Shown here piece after piece: positions 1 through 8,028 of a stretch of 64,000 bases of DNA; the stretch's first letter is position 1; each line of letters opens with the position of its first letter. The stretch spans positions 23,949 through 87,948 of the forward strand of contig CANEVO010000006.1 in assembly GCA_947442255.1 (NCBI GenBank), read 5' to 3'. A program made the translations under genes and the position numbers. This DNA is from Opitutia bacterium (GTDB taxonomy: Bacteria; Verrucomicrobiota; Verrucomicrobiae; Opitutales; Opitutaceae). Under the pieces are notes generated by a model. That model was not told the DNA's origin and ran no database searches. It saw only the letters and a program-made list of their open reading frames with translations.

Positions 1-1275
1 CCGCGCCACGACCATGTAGTGCCGTTCGGAGCGTCCGCGAATCAGCGGCTCGTAAAGATTCTTCACCACGAGGCCCGATAGCACGACCGACTGCGCGCCG
101 AGCAGCGCGATTTTTCCCCCGAGGATGCCCGTGATCATGAGCCCGATGAGCCCCACCGGCAGCAGCTCGCGCGTCATGAGGCCCCACGCCTGGTCGGGGT
201 CGGACAGGTTCGGCCCGAACAGCGCGATGGCGATCAGCCCACAGAAGGCCCACGCGATCGTGACGAAGCGCTTGCTGAAGCCGCCCGTCACGGAGCCGAG
301 CCGGGCCGCGTATTCGTTTTTCGCCGAGCCGGAGATCGCCATGTTGGCCTGCGTCCCGCCGATGCCGATCAGCTGCACGAGCAGCAGCGCGCCGATGGAA
401 TACCACGTGTACTCGCTCGCCGCGTCGCCGCCGAAAAGATTGAAGGCCACCTCCGGCACTTTCTGGTGCAGCGCGCTGAAGCCGCCGATCCGCGCCAGGC
501 CGAACGGGATCAGGATCACCGAGATGAGCACGACGAGGATCGCCTGGATTGCGTCGACCACCGCCGATGCCTTGAGCCCGCCGAGCATGATGAAAACGGC
601 CACGAGGCTCGTCGACACGAGGTAGAACGCGACCGGCTGCAGATACGACACGTAGGGCTGCAGCGCGCCGCGCTTGTGGTAATCGTTGAGCACGTCGTAA
701 CGCACCGCGGCGGGGCCCGTGAGCGGAGCCGCCTGCGCCTGTTGCCGCAGCGCCGTGAACTCGTGGTAGTCGGCCACCGACTGATTTTCCGCGACGGAAT
801 AGATCGCCGGATCCTTCACCATGAGCGGCTGCAGGGTTTTGAGCGCGACGACGTTGCCGCCGGCAATCACGCCGACAATCGCAACCATCAGCATCGTGAT
901 GGCGTAGAGCGTCGCGAGGAACCGGCTGCCGAACCGCTCCTGGAAAAGATCCGCCATCGTCGTGAGCCGCACCCGCCGGAACCACACGCTCATGAACCAA
1001 TAGTACGGCGTCAAAAACAACGTGATCAGGGCCAGCCACGCTCCGCCCGCCCCCTGCCGATAGACCGAACTCGCCGTGGTCGCGGCCTGGCCCGGATCGG
1101 TCATGTTGCCGAAGCTGAGGAAGAACTGCAGCCACTTGCCGAGCGAGCGCCCCCCGAGGAAGAAGTCCTTCTCGCCCTTCACCCCATGCGAAAAGATTTT
1201 CCCGATCGCGAGGACGGCGAAGATGTAGACGACGAGGATCAGGACATCGATCCAATGGAGGCCAAATAACTTCAT
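1..1275 (-). CDS. Sodium:solute symporter (SSS family), N-terminal part
   Basis: Reading the minus strand from the ATG whose complement is at 1273-1275 gives about 425 residues without a stop to the window edge. The N-terminus (MKLFGLHWIDVLILVVYIFA) is a membrane segment followed by a loop with KDFFLGGRSLGKW, the hallmark start of SSS transporters, and then several further hydrophobic segments, one containing the conserved-looking stretch IGIGGTQANMA. Members have roughly 500-650 residues, so the C-terminal part lies outside the window. Such proteins take up sugars, organic acids or nucleosides with Na+ across the inner membrane; the substrate cannot be read here. It is divergent from the secreted glycosidase-like gene at 1479, which makes a sugar plausible. 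I see no strong Shine-Dalgarno sequence before this ATG. Confidence 0.85.
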   Translation of the reverse strand, partial: MKLFGLHWIDVLILVVYIFAVLAIGKIFSHGVKGEKDFFLGGRSLGKWLQFFLSFGNMTDPGQAATTASSVYRQGAGGAWLALITLFLTPYYWFMSVWFRRVRLTTMADLFQERFGSRFLATLYAITMLMVAIVGVIAGGNVVALKTLQPLMVKDPAIYSVAENQSVADYHEFTALRQQAQAAPLTGPAAVRYDVLNDYHKRGALQPYVSYLQPVAFYLVSTSLVAVFIMLGGLKASAVVDAIQAILVVLISVILIPFGLARIGGFSALHQKVPEVAFNLFGGDAASEYTWYSIGALLLVQLIGIGGTQANMAISGSAKNEYAARLGSVTGGFSKRFVTIAWAFCGLIAIALFGPNLSDPDQAWGLMTRELLPVGLIGLMITGILGGKIALLGAQSVVLSGLVVKNLYEPLIRGRSERHYMVVAR

Positions 1276-1320
1276 GGGGTAAGCGGGGAGTGGCGGGGTT
1301 GGCGGGAGGGATTCGACCGG

Positions 1321-1340
1321 CCCCGCGAAGTTTCGCGGGG
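1321..1340. repeat. Perfect hairpin in a divergent intergenic region
   Basis: CCCCGCGAA, a 2-base centre and TTCGCGGGG form a perfect 9-bp inverted repeat in the 203-bp gap between the divergent symporter and glycosidase genes. There is no T-run on either side, so it is not a Rho-independent terminator. It could be an operator or a short dispersed palindrome. Confidence 0.4.
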
Positions 1341-1478
1341 CGGAAAGGTCCGTCACCTCACCTTCCGCATAAAAACGATGGGGCTTTCGCACGGCCGGGC
1401 AATGCCGGTTCGACCCGCAATTTAATTTTCATTCGGTTTCATTTTGTCACTTCGCCGCAACCGCGAGGGAATCCCCGC

Positions 1479-4070
1479 ATGGCCCGCCCCGCCGCCCGTC
1501 CGTTCGCCGCGCTCGGATTGCTGTCGCTCGGTCTCGCGTTGCTGGCGGCGCCCACCCCGGGCTTCGGGTGGGAAGTCGATCACCGGTTTTCGCCCCCGAC
1601 CTGGCACGCGCCACTCGGCCTGCCCGACGACTGGCACAAACCCATGGCCAATGATCGCGGCGCGCTTCTCTACGATTTCGGCCCCGGCCCCTACGCGCAA
1701 CCGCTCACCGTCGTCGAATTCGGCGTCGCCGGCTCGACGCTGACGCGGACCCGGCAATGGCAGGATTCGCCGCGCGTTCCCGTGCTGCGCACCGCGCTCA
1801 CGGCCGGCGGCGCGCGCGTGGACGTCACCACGCTGGCCGTGGCACCGTCGGCGGTTGCGGAGTCGAACGGCCGTTTCGCCCGCTACGAACGCCTCGACGG
1901 CATCAGCGGCGCGCTGGGCTGGGCGCAACCTCCGAGCGCCTGCAGTCCGGAATTCCGCAACGTGGCGTGGGGCATCAACCGCCCGATCCGCTACCGCGTG
2001 CGCGTTGAACCCGGGGCCACGAAACGCGTCGCGCTCGGATTTTGCGAGAGCTACAAGCCACGCCTTAACGAACGCGTCGCCGCCATGCACATGGAGGGTG
2101 CCCCCGATCAAGTGGCCGACCTCGCCCTCACCGCTCCACGACACGCCCCGCAGGTTTTTCTCTTCGAGGCCGCCGATGCGAACCGCGACGGCTGGCTCGA
2201 CATCCGCGTCGAGGGACCGCCCGGCAAGGATCCGAATGCGACGCTCGCCTCCATCGCCATTTTCGCCGCCGGCACCGGCCTGACCCGCGAGAAGTTGATC
2301 GAGGGCGTCAACGCCCGGCCCGATCCCGCCGAGCTGCGCATCGCCTGTGGCACGGAAATACTCCTTCAGCCGACGCGGGTCGACGCGATGCAGGCGGTCT
2401 TTCCCGCCGGCGTTGCTCCCCTGCTCACCGTGCGCACCGGCCGGGACTTGCGCGCCGACGCACGCGGCGGGCTTTCGCAGGACGACACGCCCTTCCTCGT
2501 CACCCAGCCGCGCGCGGCAAAGATCCAGCGCACCAAGGACGGCTGGACCCTGCATTTCCCGGCCGGCACCCCACAGGCGACAGCGCTCGTGTTTTCCGGC
2601 CAGACCACGGCGGCAGACGTCGCGGCGCAGGCCGGATTCGATTTCGCACGGGCCGCGGCGGACGTCGCCGCCCGCTGGGAGCAAGCCGGAGTTCCCTTTG
2701 GCCATGTCACCGTGGGCGACCCGGCGATCCAACGGATCGTCGAGAATTCGCTGCGCATTTTCTACCAGGCGCGCGAGCAGATCAACGGGCGGGGCCAGTT
2801 CAACTCAAGCTTCACCCTCTACCGCGGGCTCTGGACGAGTGACGTGATCTACATGGTTGAGCTGGCCGCAATGCTCGGCGACTTTGCGCGGGCCCGCGAA
2901 ACGCTCGACACGCTGTTCTCGTTTCAAAACCACGACGGCTTGATCGACGAACTCGAGCCACTCGTCATCTTCCGGGCCACGCCCGCGGTCTTTTGGGCGC
3001 TCGAACGCTATGCACGCTTGAGCGGCGACTGGGCCAGCGTCGAGCGGCACTGGCCCGCCATCCTGCGCGGCGTGCAGGCCCTCCGGAGCGCGCGCGACCG
3101 GACGCTGGCCAATCCCGACGCCGTCAACGCCGGGCTGCTGCCCGCCGGGTTCAACGACGGCGGCATCGCCGACATCGCGGCCGAATACTCGTCGATCTAC
3201 TGGTCGCTCACGGGACTGCGCGCCACCGCCCGCGCCGCGGCCAAGCTCGGCCGCACGGAGGAAGCGCGCACGATCGACCGGCTCGCGACGGATTTTTTTG
3301 AGGCGTTTCAACGCAGCCACCAGCGCGACCTGCGCACCGACGCCCACAGCAACCGCTACCTGCCCGTGCGCGTGGGCCGGACGGTGCGCGACGACCTGCC
3401 ACAGGTCGCGCAGTGGGCCGTGCTGGAGCACCATCTTTTTGGCGAAGGGCTGCCGATGGACAGCGCGTTGCTCAAGGGCACGTACGCGATGCTCCAGGCC
3501 GTCGAGGCGCAGGGCCTGCCGCACAGCATCGGCTGGATGCGCGACGGCATCTGGGCGGGTTATGGTTCGCTGTACGCCCACATCCCGCTGCTGCTCGGCG
3601 AACACGCCAAGGCCGCCGATCTCCTCTATGCCGTCGCCAATCACGCCTCACCCCTCGGCAATTGGGTGGAAGAGCAGGCGCTGAATGGCGCGCCGCCCAA
3701 GCCCGCGGGTGACCAGCCGCATTGCTGGGCGGCGGCGTTGTTTGTGCGTCTCGCGCTGTCGATGCTCGCCTGCGAACGCGCCGGCACGGTGCATCTGTTA
3801 CTCTCGACTCCGCCCGAGTGGCTGCGCCCCGGCATGACCAACCGCCTCGATGCCGTGCAGACCTCGAACGGTCCACTCACCCTCGCGCTCCGAGTGGCGG
3901 CCGACGGCCAGCGGGCCACGCTCCAGATCTCGCCGCCGCCAGGCGGCAACTTCCTCCTGCACACCCGCAGCCTGCAGGCCGCGGGATTTCATCTCGAAGG
4001 TCGCGCAACAACGCCCGACACGCTTCCGGTTCGCGCGGGCGAGGCGGCCACGCTGCACTTCACGCAATAA
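1479..4070 (+). CDS. Secreted six-hairpin glycosidase-like protein
   Basis: 863 residues. The frame is open further upstream, but I start at 1479 because GAGGGA lies about 8 bases before this ATG and the product then begins with a signal peptide (MARPAARPFAALGLLSLGLA, cleavage near GFG/WEV). Residues from about 420 on have the character of an (alpha/alpha)6 toroid: repeated helical segments with aromatic and acidic motifs such as RGLWTSDVIYMVELAAMLG, FSFQNHDGLIDEL and LPAGFNDGGIADIAAEYSSIYW. It ends in a small beta-rich part, as GH78/GH95-type and related enzymes do. The N-terminal half is probably beta-sandwich. I infer hydrolysis or binding of a plant or algal glycan in the periplasm; no exact GH family is assigned. 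It lies 46 bp before the dehydrogenase gene on the same strand. Confidence 0.7.
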   Translation: MARPAARPFAALGLLSLGLALLAAPTPGFGWEVDHRFSPPTWHAPLGLPDDWHKPMANDRGALLYDFGPGPYAQPLTVVEFGVAGSTLTRTRQWQDSPRVPVLRTALTAGGARVDVTTLAVAPSAVAESNGRFARYERLDGISGALGWAQPPSACSPEFRNVAWGINRPIRYRVRVEPGATKRVALGFCESYKPRLNERVAAMHMEGAPDQVADLALTAPRHAPQVFLFEAADANRDGWLDIRVEGPPGKDPNATLASIAIFAAGTGLTREKLIEGVNARPDPAELRIACGTEILLQPTRVDAMQAVFPAGVAPLLTVRTGRDLRADARGGLSQDDTPFLVTQPRAAKIQRTKDGWTLHFPAGTPQATALVFSGQTTAADVAAQAGFDFARAAADVAARWEQAGVPFGHVTVGDPAIQRIVENSLRIFYQAREQINGRGQFNSSFTLYRGLWTSDVIYMVELAAMLGDFARARETLDTLFSFQNHDGLIDELEPLVIFRATPAVFWALERYARLSGDWASVERHWPAILRGVQALRSARDRTLANPDAVNAGLLPAGFNDGGIADIAAEYSSIYWSLTGLRATARAAAKLGRTEEARTIDRLATDFFEAFQRSHQRDLRTDAHSNRYLPVRVGRTVRDDLPQVAQWAVLEHHLFGEGLPMDSALLKGTYAMLQAVEAQGLPHSIGWMRDGIWAGYGSLYAHIPLLLGEHAKAADLLYAVANHASPLGNWVEEQALNGAPPKPAGDQPHCWAAALFVRLALSMLACERAGTVHLLLSTPPEWLRPGMTNRLDAVQTSNGPLTLALRVAADGQRATLQISPPPGGNFLLHTRSLQAAGFHLEGRATTPDTLPVRAGEAATLHFTQ

Positions 4071-4116
4071 GCCGCTGTTCCCAAACCGCTCGCGGCACCG
4101 CGGCCGGCTTCAATTC

Positions 4117-5106
4117 ATGACGATTCCCGCCGCAATGAAGCGCCTCCAGATCGAGGCACCCGGCCGCGCCGTGTGGCAGGATGCTCCCGTGCCCGCTCCC
4201 GGTCCCGGCGAAGTACTCATCCGCGTGAGCGGCATCGCCACGTGCCCGCACTGGGACCTGCACATTTACGGCGGCCAGCCGATGTTTCCCGGCACGAGGC
4301 TCGCCTACCCGTATCTGCCCGGGCAACCCGGTCACGAAGCAACGGGCGAGGTGGTGGCGCTCGGTCCCGACGCGACCCGACTGCGCGTGGGCGCGCGCGT
4401 CGCCGTGTGGCGCGATCGCGGCCAACCGCGGCCGGGATTTTACGCGCAGTTCAATGCGTTTCCGGAGGACGACCTGCTCGAGGTTCCGGCGACGCTCACG
4501 ACTGCAGAGATCGCCTCGCTGGAGCTCGCGATGTGCGTGGCGGTTTCGTTTCAACAGCTCGCCGCGCTCGGCGGGATCGCGGGCCGGCGGATCGGCCTGG
4601 GCGGGTTGGGCCCGGCGGGGCTCGTGGCCGTGCAACTCGCGCGGGCGCATGGCGCCGCCGAAGTCGTCGGCCTCGATCCCGTGAAGAGTCGGCGCGACCT
4701 CGCCATGACGCTGGGGGCTCATCGCACACTCGCGCCCGACCCGGCGGCGTGGCCGGCCTCGCGCGACACCGCCACCGCCCTCGACGACGCCATCGACCTG
4801 ACCGGCATCCCGGCCTCGATCGAATTCTTGATGGATCGCACGCGACGCAGTGTGGCGCTGTTCGGCGTGCTGCGCGAGGAGGTGCGCTTTGGATCGCGGC
4901 ATCTCTTCGGCCCGGGCCTGCAGCTCATGGGTTATGGCGAGCACAACCGTGCCGCCGCCGAGACCGCGTTGCGCTTCATCGTCGAGGGCAGGCTGCGGCT
5001 CGCGCCGTTGATCACCGCCACCCTGCCCTTCACGCACTACGCTAACGCGATCGAACTCCTTCAGCGCAAGGAGGCCATCAAGGTGCTGTTCGATCCGTGG
5101 GGGTGA
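4117..5106 (+). CDS. MDR-family zinc-type alcohol/polyol dehydrogenase
   Basis: 329 residues from the ATG at 4117; the frame is open upstream inside the preceding gene, but that extension reads as out-of-frame sequence. The N-terminal GroES-like domain has the usual catalytic-zinc positions (GIATCPHWDL, then GHEATGEVVALGPD). The Rossmann part carries GLGGLGPAGLVAVQLARAHGA with D in VVGLDPVKS, which usually means NAD(H) preference. I do not see the four-cysteine structural zinc lobe in the expected place, as in sorbitol or threonine dehydrogenase relatives that lost it. Likely a cytoplasmic oxidation of a sugar or polyol produced by the upstream glycosidase; the substrate is inference. Confidence 0.8.
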   Translation: MTIPAAMKRLQIEAPGRAVWQDAPVPAPGPGEVLIRVSGIATCPHWDLHIYGGQPMFPGTRLAYPYLPGQPGHEATGEVVALGPDATRLRVGARVAVWRDRGQPRPGFYAQFNAFPEDDLLEVPATLTTAEIASLELAMCVAVSFQQLAALGGIAGRRIGLGGLGPAGLVAVQLARAHGAAEVVGLDPVKSRRDLAMTLGAHRTLAPDPAAWPASRDTATALDDAIDLTGIPASIEFLMDRTRRSVALFGVLREEVRFGSRHLFGPGLQLMGYGEHNRAAAETALRFIVEGRLRLAPLITATLPFTHYANAIELLQRKEAIKVLFDPWG

Positions 5107-5590
5107 CACCGGTCGGGCGGTGAGAGCCGACGGGATCCCCCGCACCAAAATCCGGCCCGCGTCGAAACCGGGCCAATCTCGCCCTGATTTTCCTCTCCGC
5201 CCCCTGGCACTCGCCTGTTTCCCCAACCACGATTCTTCAAGCCACTGTTGTCAACTATTGGTTGACTGCGTGATTGCGGCCCAGGTGGTGTGGATAATGG
5301 CGGGAAAGCGTCGTTGACGAGGGCAATGGGGCTTGGCCGACCTGACCACGAGTTACGCGGCGATTCGCCTTGGGGCCAACGGTCACGTCAGGCGGTATCG
5401 GCCATGGCCTGGAACGCCCAAGTCGCTCGCGCATCCTGAGCCTCGGCCAACAGCCGCAGCGGAAAATTCCCGTTTCCAATACGTTGGTTATTGGCATGGG
5501 ATAACCCTGCCGGGTCCGGTGGGAGCAGGAGTCGAGGGCCATGACGAATAGAAGACGCCCAAATTCGGTGACGGGTGAAGCGCGACAGGC
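5107..5590. other. 484-bp gene-free stretch, less GC-rich
   Basis: No frame here looks like a protein. The base composition is visibly less GC-rich than the flanks. An inverted repeat GTCAAC-TATTG-GTTGAC occurs at 5250-5266 and could bind a regulator or be the trace of an element end. Together with the following ORF and the next gap it forms a roughly 1.4-kb patch unlike its surroundings. Confidence 0.5.
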
Positions 5591-6085
5591 ATGCGGTTGA
5601 GGATGGAAGAACGAGCGGCAGAACTCCTCTCGACGCCGGAACACAGGTTGTTCGCTCACGGGGGTTGCCACGTGTTCGCGATCACCCTCTCAGCAATCTC
5701 AGGATTGCCACTCCTTTGGGTGACTGAAAACGGCAGCAACCACGATCACATCGGATGCGCCCCCTACGAGGAAAAGTTCTTGGACGTTTTCGGCACCTTT
5801 TCCCGTTCAGATTATATCCGCGCCAAAATACTTGAGAATCGACTGATCGAATTCCGGTCCCCAACAGTTGCTGAAACCGAACGGAGATTTGTGATGGTCC
5901 GTGGGCCGGGCTACTATGCACATCCCAATTTCGTCCGTGCGGCGCGATTGAGAGCGGAACGCTGGATCGCAGACCACCGCGATTACTTCGATGGGAAGAG
6001 ACCGATTCCGATCCCTGGACTGGCCCGGGTCGAACGCGCGAGTGACCTAGAATGCGACGCGCTGTTCGACAAGCGGGGAGCCTAA
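5591..6085 (+). CDS. Hypothetical protein with a GGCHVFA motif
   Basis: 164 residues, or 160 from the second ATG at 5603. The family is not recognised. The N-terminal part has LFAHGGCHVFAITL, a Gly-Gly-Cys-His-hydrophobic motif known to me only from uncharacterised proteins. It could be a nucleophilic Cys on a helix as in papain-like folds, but that is speculation. A second polar cluster follows (TENGSNHDHIG), with an acidic residue near FLDVFGTF. There is no signal peptide or membrane segment, so it is cytoplasmic. Codon use is less GC-biased than in neighbours, suggesting recent acquisition. No neighbour suggests a function. Confidence 0.55.
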   Translation: MRLRMEERAAELLSTPEHRLFAHGGCHVFAITLSAISGLPLLWVTENGSNHDHIGCAPYEEKFLDVFGTFSRSDYIRAKILENRLIEFRSPTVAETERRFVMVRGPGYYAHPNFVRAARLRAERWIADHRDYFDGKRPIPIPGLARVERASDLECDALFDKRGA

Positions 6086-6568
6086 GTCACTCGTCCCGAC
6101 GGCTAACAAACCACCCCGCACATTGCGTCGCTGGTGAAAGCTGTCTTGGAATTTGAACGCGATGAATGAGAAGCACGACTCTGCACTGGTGCCGAGGCCA
6201 CCCACTGCGATCGAAAAGACGGAGCCGGGCGCAAAGCGCATTCTCGCAGTTATCTGAGGAGTTCTGCGTCCAATTGGCCGGTTACTAATGCCACCGATGT
6301 AGCGAAACCGACGCGGCGGGCAGCAAACCGGGGCAGGGGGCTTAACCCGAATCGATTCCCGATTTTGAAACAGCGAAACAGGAAACATGATTTGGCCGCC
6401 GCTTGGGTCGCATGAGATATCCAAAGCGGACCACTTTTGGTTCAGCCGACCGTCATCGCCACTTGGTTTATTTTCACGGCGGTGGTTACCATCTCCACAG
6501 TTGCTTTTTTGGCCCGCAGTGGCGGTTTCCCCTCTTTCGGTTGTCCAGATTGCCCAAGAGACGGACCG
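6086..6568. other. 483-bp gene-free stretch, possible mobile-element scar
   Basis: I find no supported gene. The segment around 6417-6440 contains a sequence reading AAAGCGGACCACTTTTGG, which resembles sequences I associate with ends of IS21-like elements, but no transposase is present. The base composition is again less GC-rich than the surrounding genes. Treat the scar idea as weak. Confidence 0.3.
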
Positions 6569-8026
6569 TCACGGCCCGAAAGGCCACAGGCCCATCGCGC
6601 GCATCCGTTTTTCCAGGCCGAAGCGCGTGTAGAGCTGCTGCGTCTCGCCGGCAGGCCGGCGCCAGGCCTCGAGCGTCGGGTCCTGCGCCAGTGTGCGCAC
6701 GAGATCGGTGACGATCGCCGTCGAGTCCTCGAGCAGCTTCGGCGCCACCTTGTCGATCGTGTCGGCGAAATCGTGATAATAGCGCACGGAATCGCGGGGA
6801 ATCGGCGCGTTGAAGGTGAGCGTCCGCACGCCCGCGAGCTGGTAGGGCGTGTGGTCGCTCGCCACCCAGTTGATGTTTTCCACGCCCTTCGGCAGCGGCG
6901 GGCCGGACCGCACGGCGTGCCAGCGGCCGAGCGCGGGCAGCAGCGAGTCATCCCCCAGCGCGTTCACGCCGACCGGCACCCCGACCATGTCGAGATTGAG
7001 CATCGCCACGACAGGCGCCGCGCCGAGCTGCGCGGCTTGATGACGCGAGCCCCAAAGGCCCTGCTCCTCGCCATTGAACCAGACGAGTTCGACCGGGTGG
7101 TGAAGCATCGCACTGCGCAAAGCCACCGCCAGGGCGTAGAGCTGCGCGATGCCGAGACCGTTGTCCATCGCGCCCTGCCCGAGATCCCAGCTGTCGAAAT
7201 GCGCGCCGACAATCAGGCGGGACGCCTCCCGGCCCGGAAAACGCACCACGAGGTTGGCCGTCTCGACCGGCCGGCAGCGCGAGCGCGTTTCCATCCTCAC
7301 CCGCACCGGGGTGCCGCGCGCCAGCAGGCGTTGCAGCCAGAGCCCTTCCTCCTGCGTGATCGAATAGATGGGCAGCGGCAGGGGCTCGCCGGAAAAGCTG
7401 CCGGTGCGCGCGAGCAACTGGCCTCCGCCCTCGCGGTCCACAAACAGCACGCCCCGCAATCCGCGCGCGACCGCTGCCGCCACGATATCGCGCGCCTGCA
7501 ACGGCGTGCCGTGCGCGAGCACCCCGACGCGGCCGGCGACGTCACCGGCAGGATAGTCGGCCGGCCGGCCATTGCCGATATCGACCACCGCGGCCTCGAA
7601 CGCCGGATGCGGTTGCGTGTAGCTGAGCGAGGCGACCCGCAACCGGCGGGCCACGGGCGCTAGTAATTCGACGCGATCGTCGCCCCGCTCCCAGCCGGGC
7701 ATGGTGAACGGCACCTTTTCGGGCTGCAGCCCGAGCGCGCGCAATTCCGCCGCCAGCCGGTCCATCGCCGCGACATTCGCCGCGCTGCCCGTGAGCCGTG
7801 CCCCAAAATCGTCGCACAGGCGTTCGAGCAACGCGTGCGGCGACGGCGGCGGAAGCGATGCCGGCGTCTGCGCCCGAATACCACCGGCGAGCGCCATCAT
7901 CAGCAAAAAGGTAGGGGCGGTTATCCTTAACCGCCCCGAGTTGCCGCACGCGCGTGCAAACCCAGGGCGGTTGGGGGCAACCGCCCCTACCCTCGGAGTT
8001 TTGGTAACCTTGCCCTGCACCCTCAT
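6569..8026 (-). CDS. Secreted M28-family zinc metallopeptidase with PA-like insert
   Basis: 485 residues from the ATG at 8026, which lies 2 bp after the stop of the preceding gene (TGACGATG), so reinitiation is likely. After a signal-like hydrophobic stretch (LLMMALAGGIRAQ, about 41-53) comes a domain with a PA-like insert (PAGDVAGRVGVLAHG, ARGLRGVLFVDREG). The M28 catalytic domain follows, with the expected metal and catalytic positions: GAHFDSWDLG, GAMDNGLG, FNGEEQGLWGS, LNLDMVG and ASDHTPYQ. The family cleaves N-terminal residues from peptides outside the cytoplasm. Oddity: residues about 12-39 are encoded by a palindromic repeat (7910-7991), so the n-region of the signal peptide has been replaced or created by repeat DNA. 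A later start would leave too short a signal. Confidence 0.85.
   Translation of the reverse strand: MRVQGKVTKTPRVGAVAPNRPGFARACGNSGRLRITAPTFLLMMALAGGIRAQTPASLPPPSPHALLERLCDDFGARLTGSAANVAAMDRLAAELRALGLQPEKVPFTMPGWERGDDRVELLAPVARRLRVASLSYTQPHPAFEAAVVDIGNGRPADYPAGDVAGRVGVLAHGTPLQARDIVAAAVARGLRGVLFVDREGGGQLLARTGSFSGEPLPLPIYSITQEEGLWLQRLLARGTPVRVRMETRSRCRPVETANLVVRFPGREASRLIVGAHFDSWDLGQGAMDNGLGIAQLYALAVALRSAMLHHPVELVWFNGEEQGLWGSRHQAAQLGAAPVVAMLNLDMVGVPVGVNALGDDSLLPALGRWHAVRSGPPLPKGVENINWVASDHTPYQLAGVRTLTFNAPIPRDSVRYYHDFADTIDKVAPKLLEDSTAIVTDLVRTLAQDPTLEAWRRPAGETQQLYTRFGLEKRMRAMGLWPFGP
7910..7991. repeat. REP/MITE-like nested palindrome inside the M28 gene
   Basis: Outer arms GGTAGGGGCGGTT (7910-7922) and AACCGCCCCTACC (7979-7991) are exact reverse complements. 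Each arm also starts or ends its own inner hairpin: GGGGCGGTTA-TCCT-TAACCGCCCC at 7914-7937, and GGGCGGTT with AACCGCCC at 7965-7986. A GC palindrome GCACGCGCGTGC sits at 7946-7957 in the middle. This is the architecture of a REP doublet or small MITE. It lies within the coding sequence of the M28 peptidase, in the region of its signal peptide. Confidence 0.85.
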
Positions 8027-8028
8027 CG

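Noticed and set aside
6417..6440. Definite IS21 end
   Set aside because: Only a short resembling sequence, without transposase or second end; kept as a weak remark.
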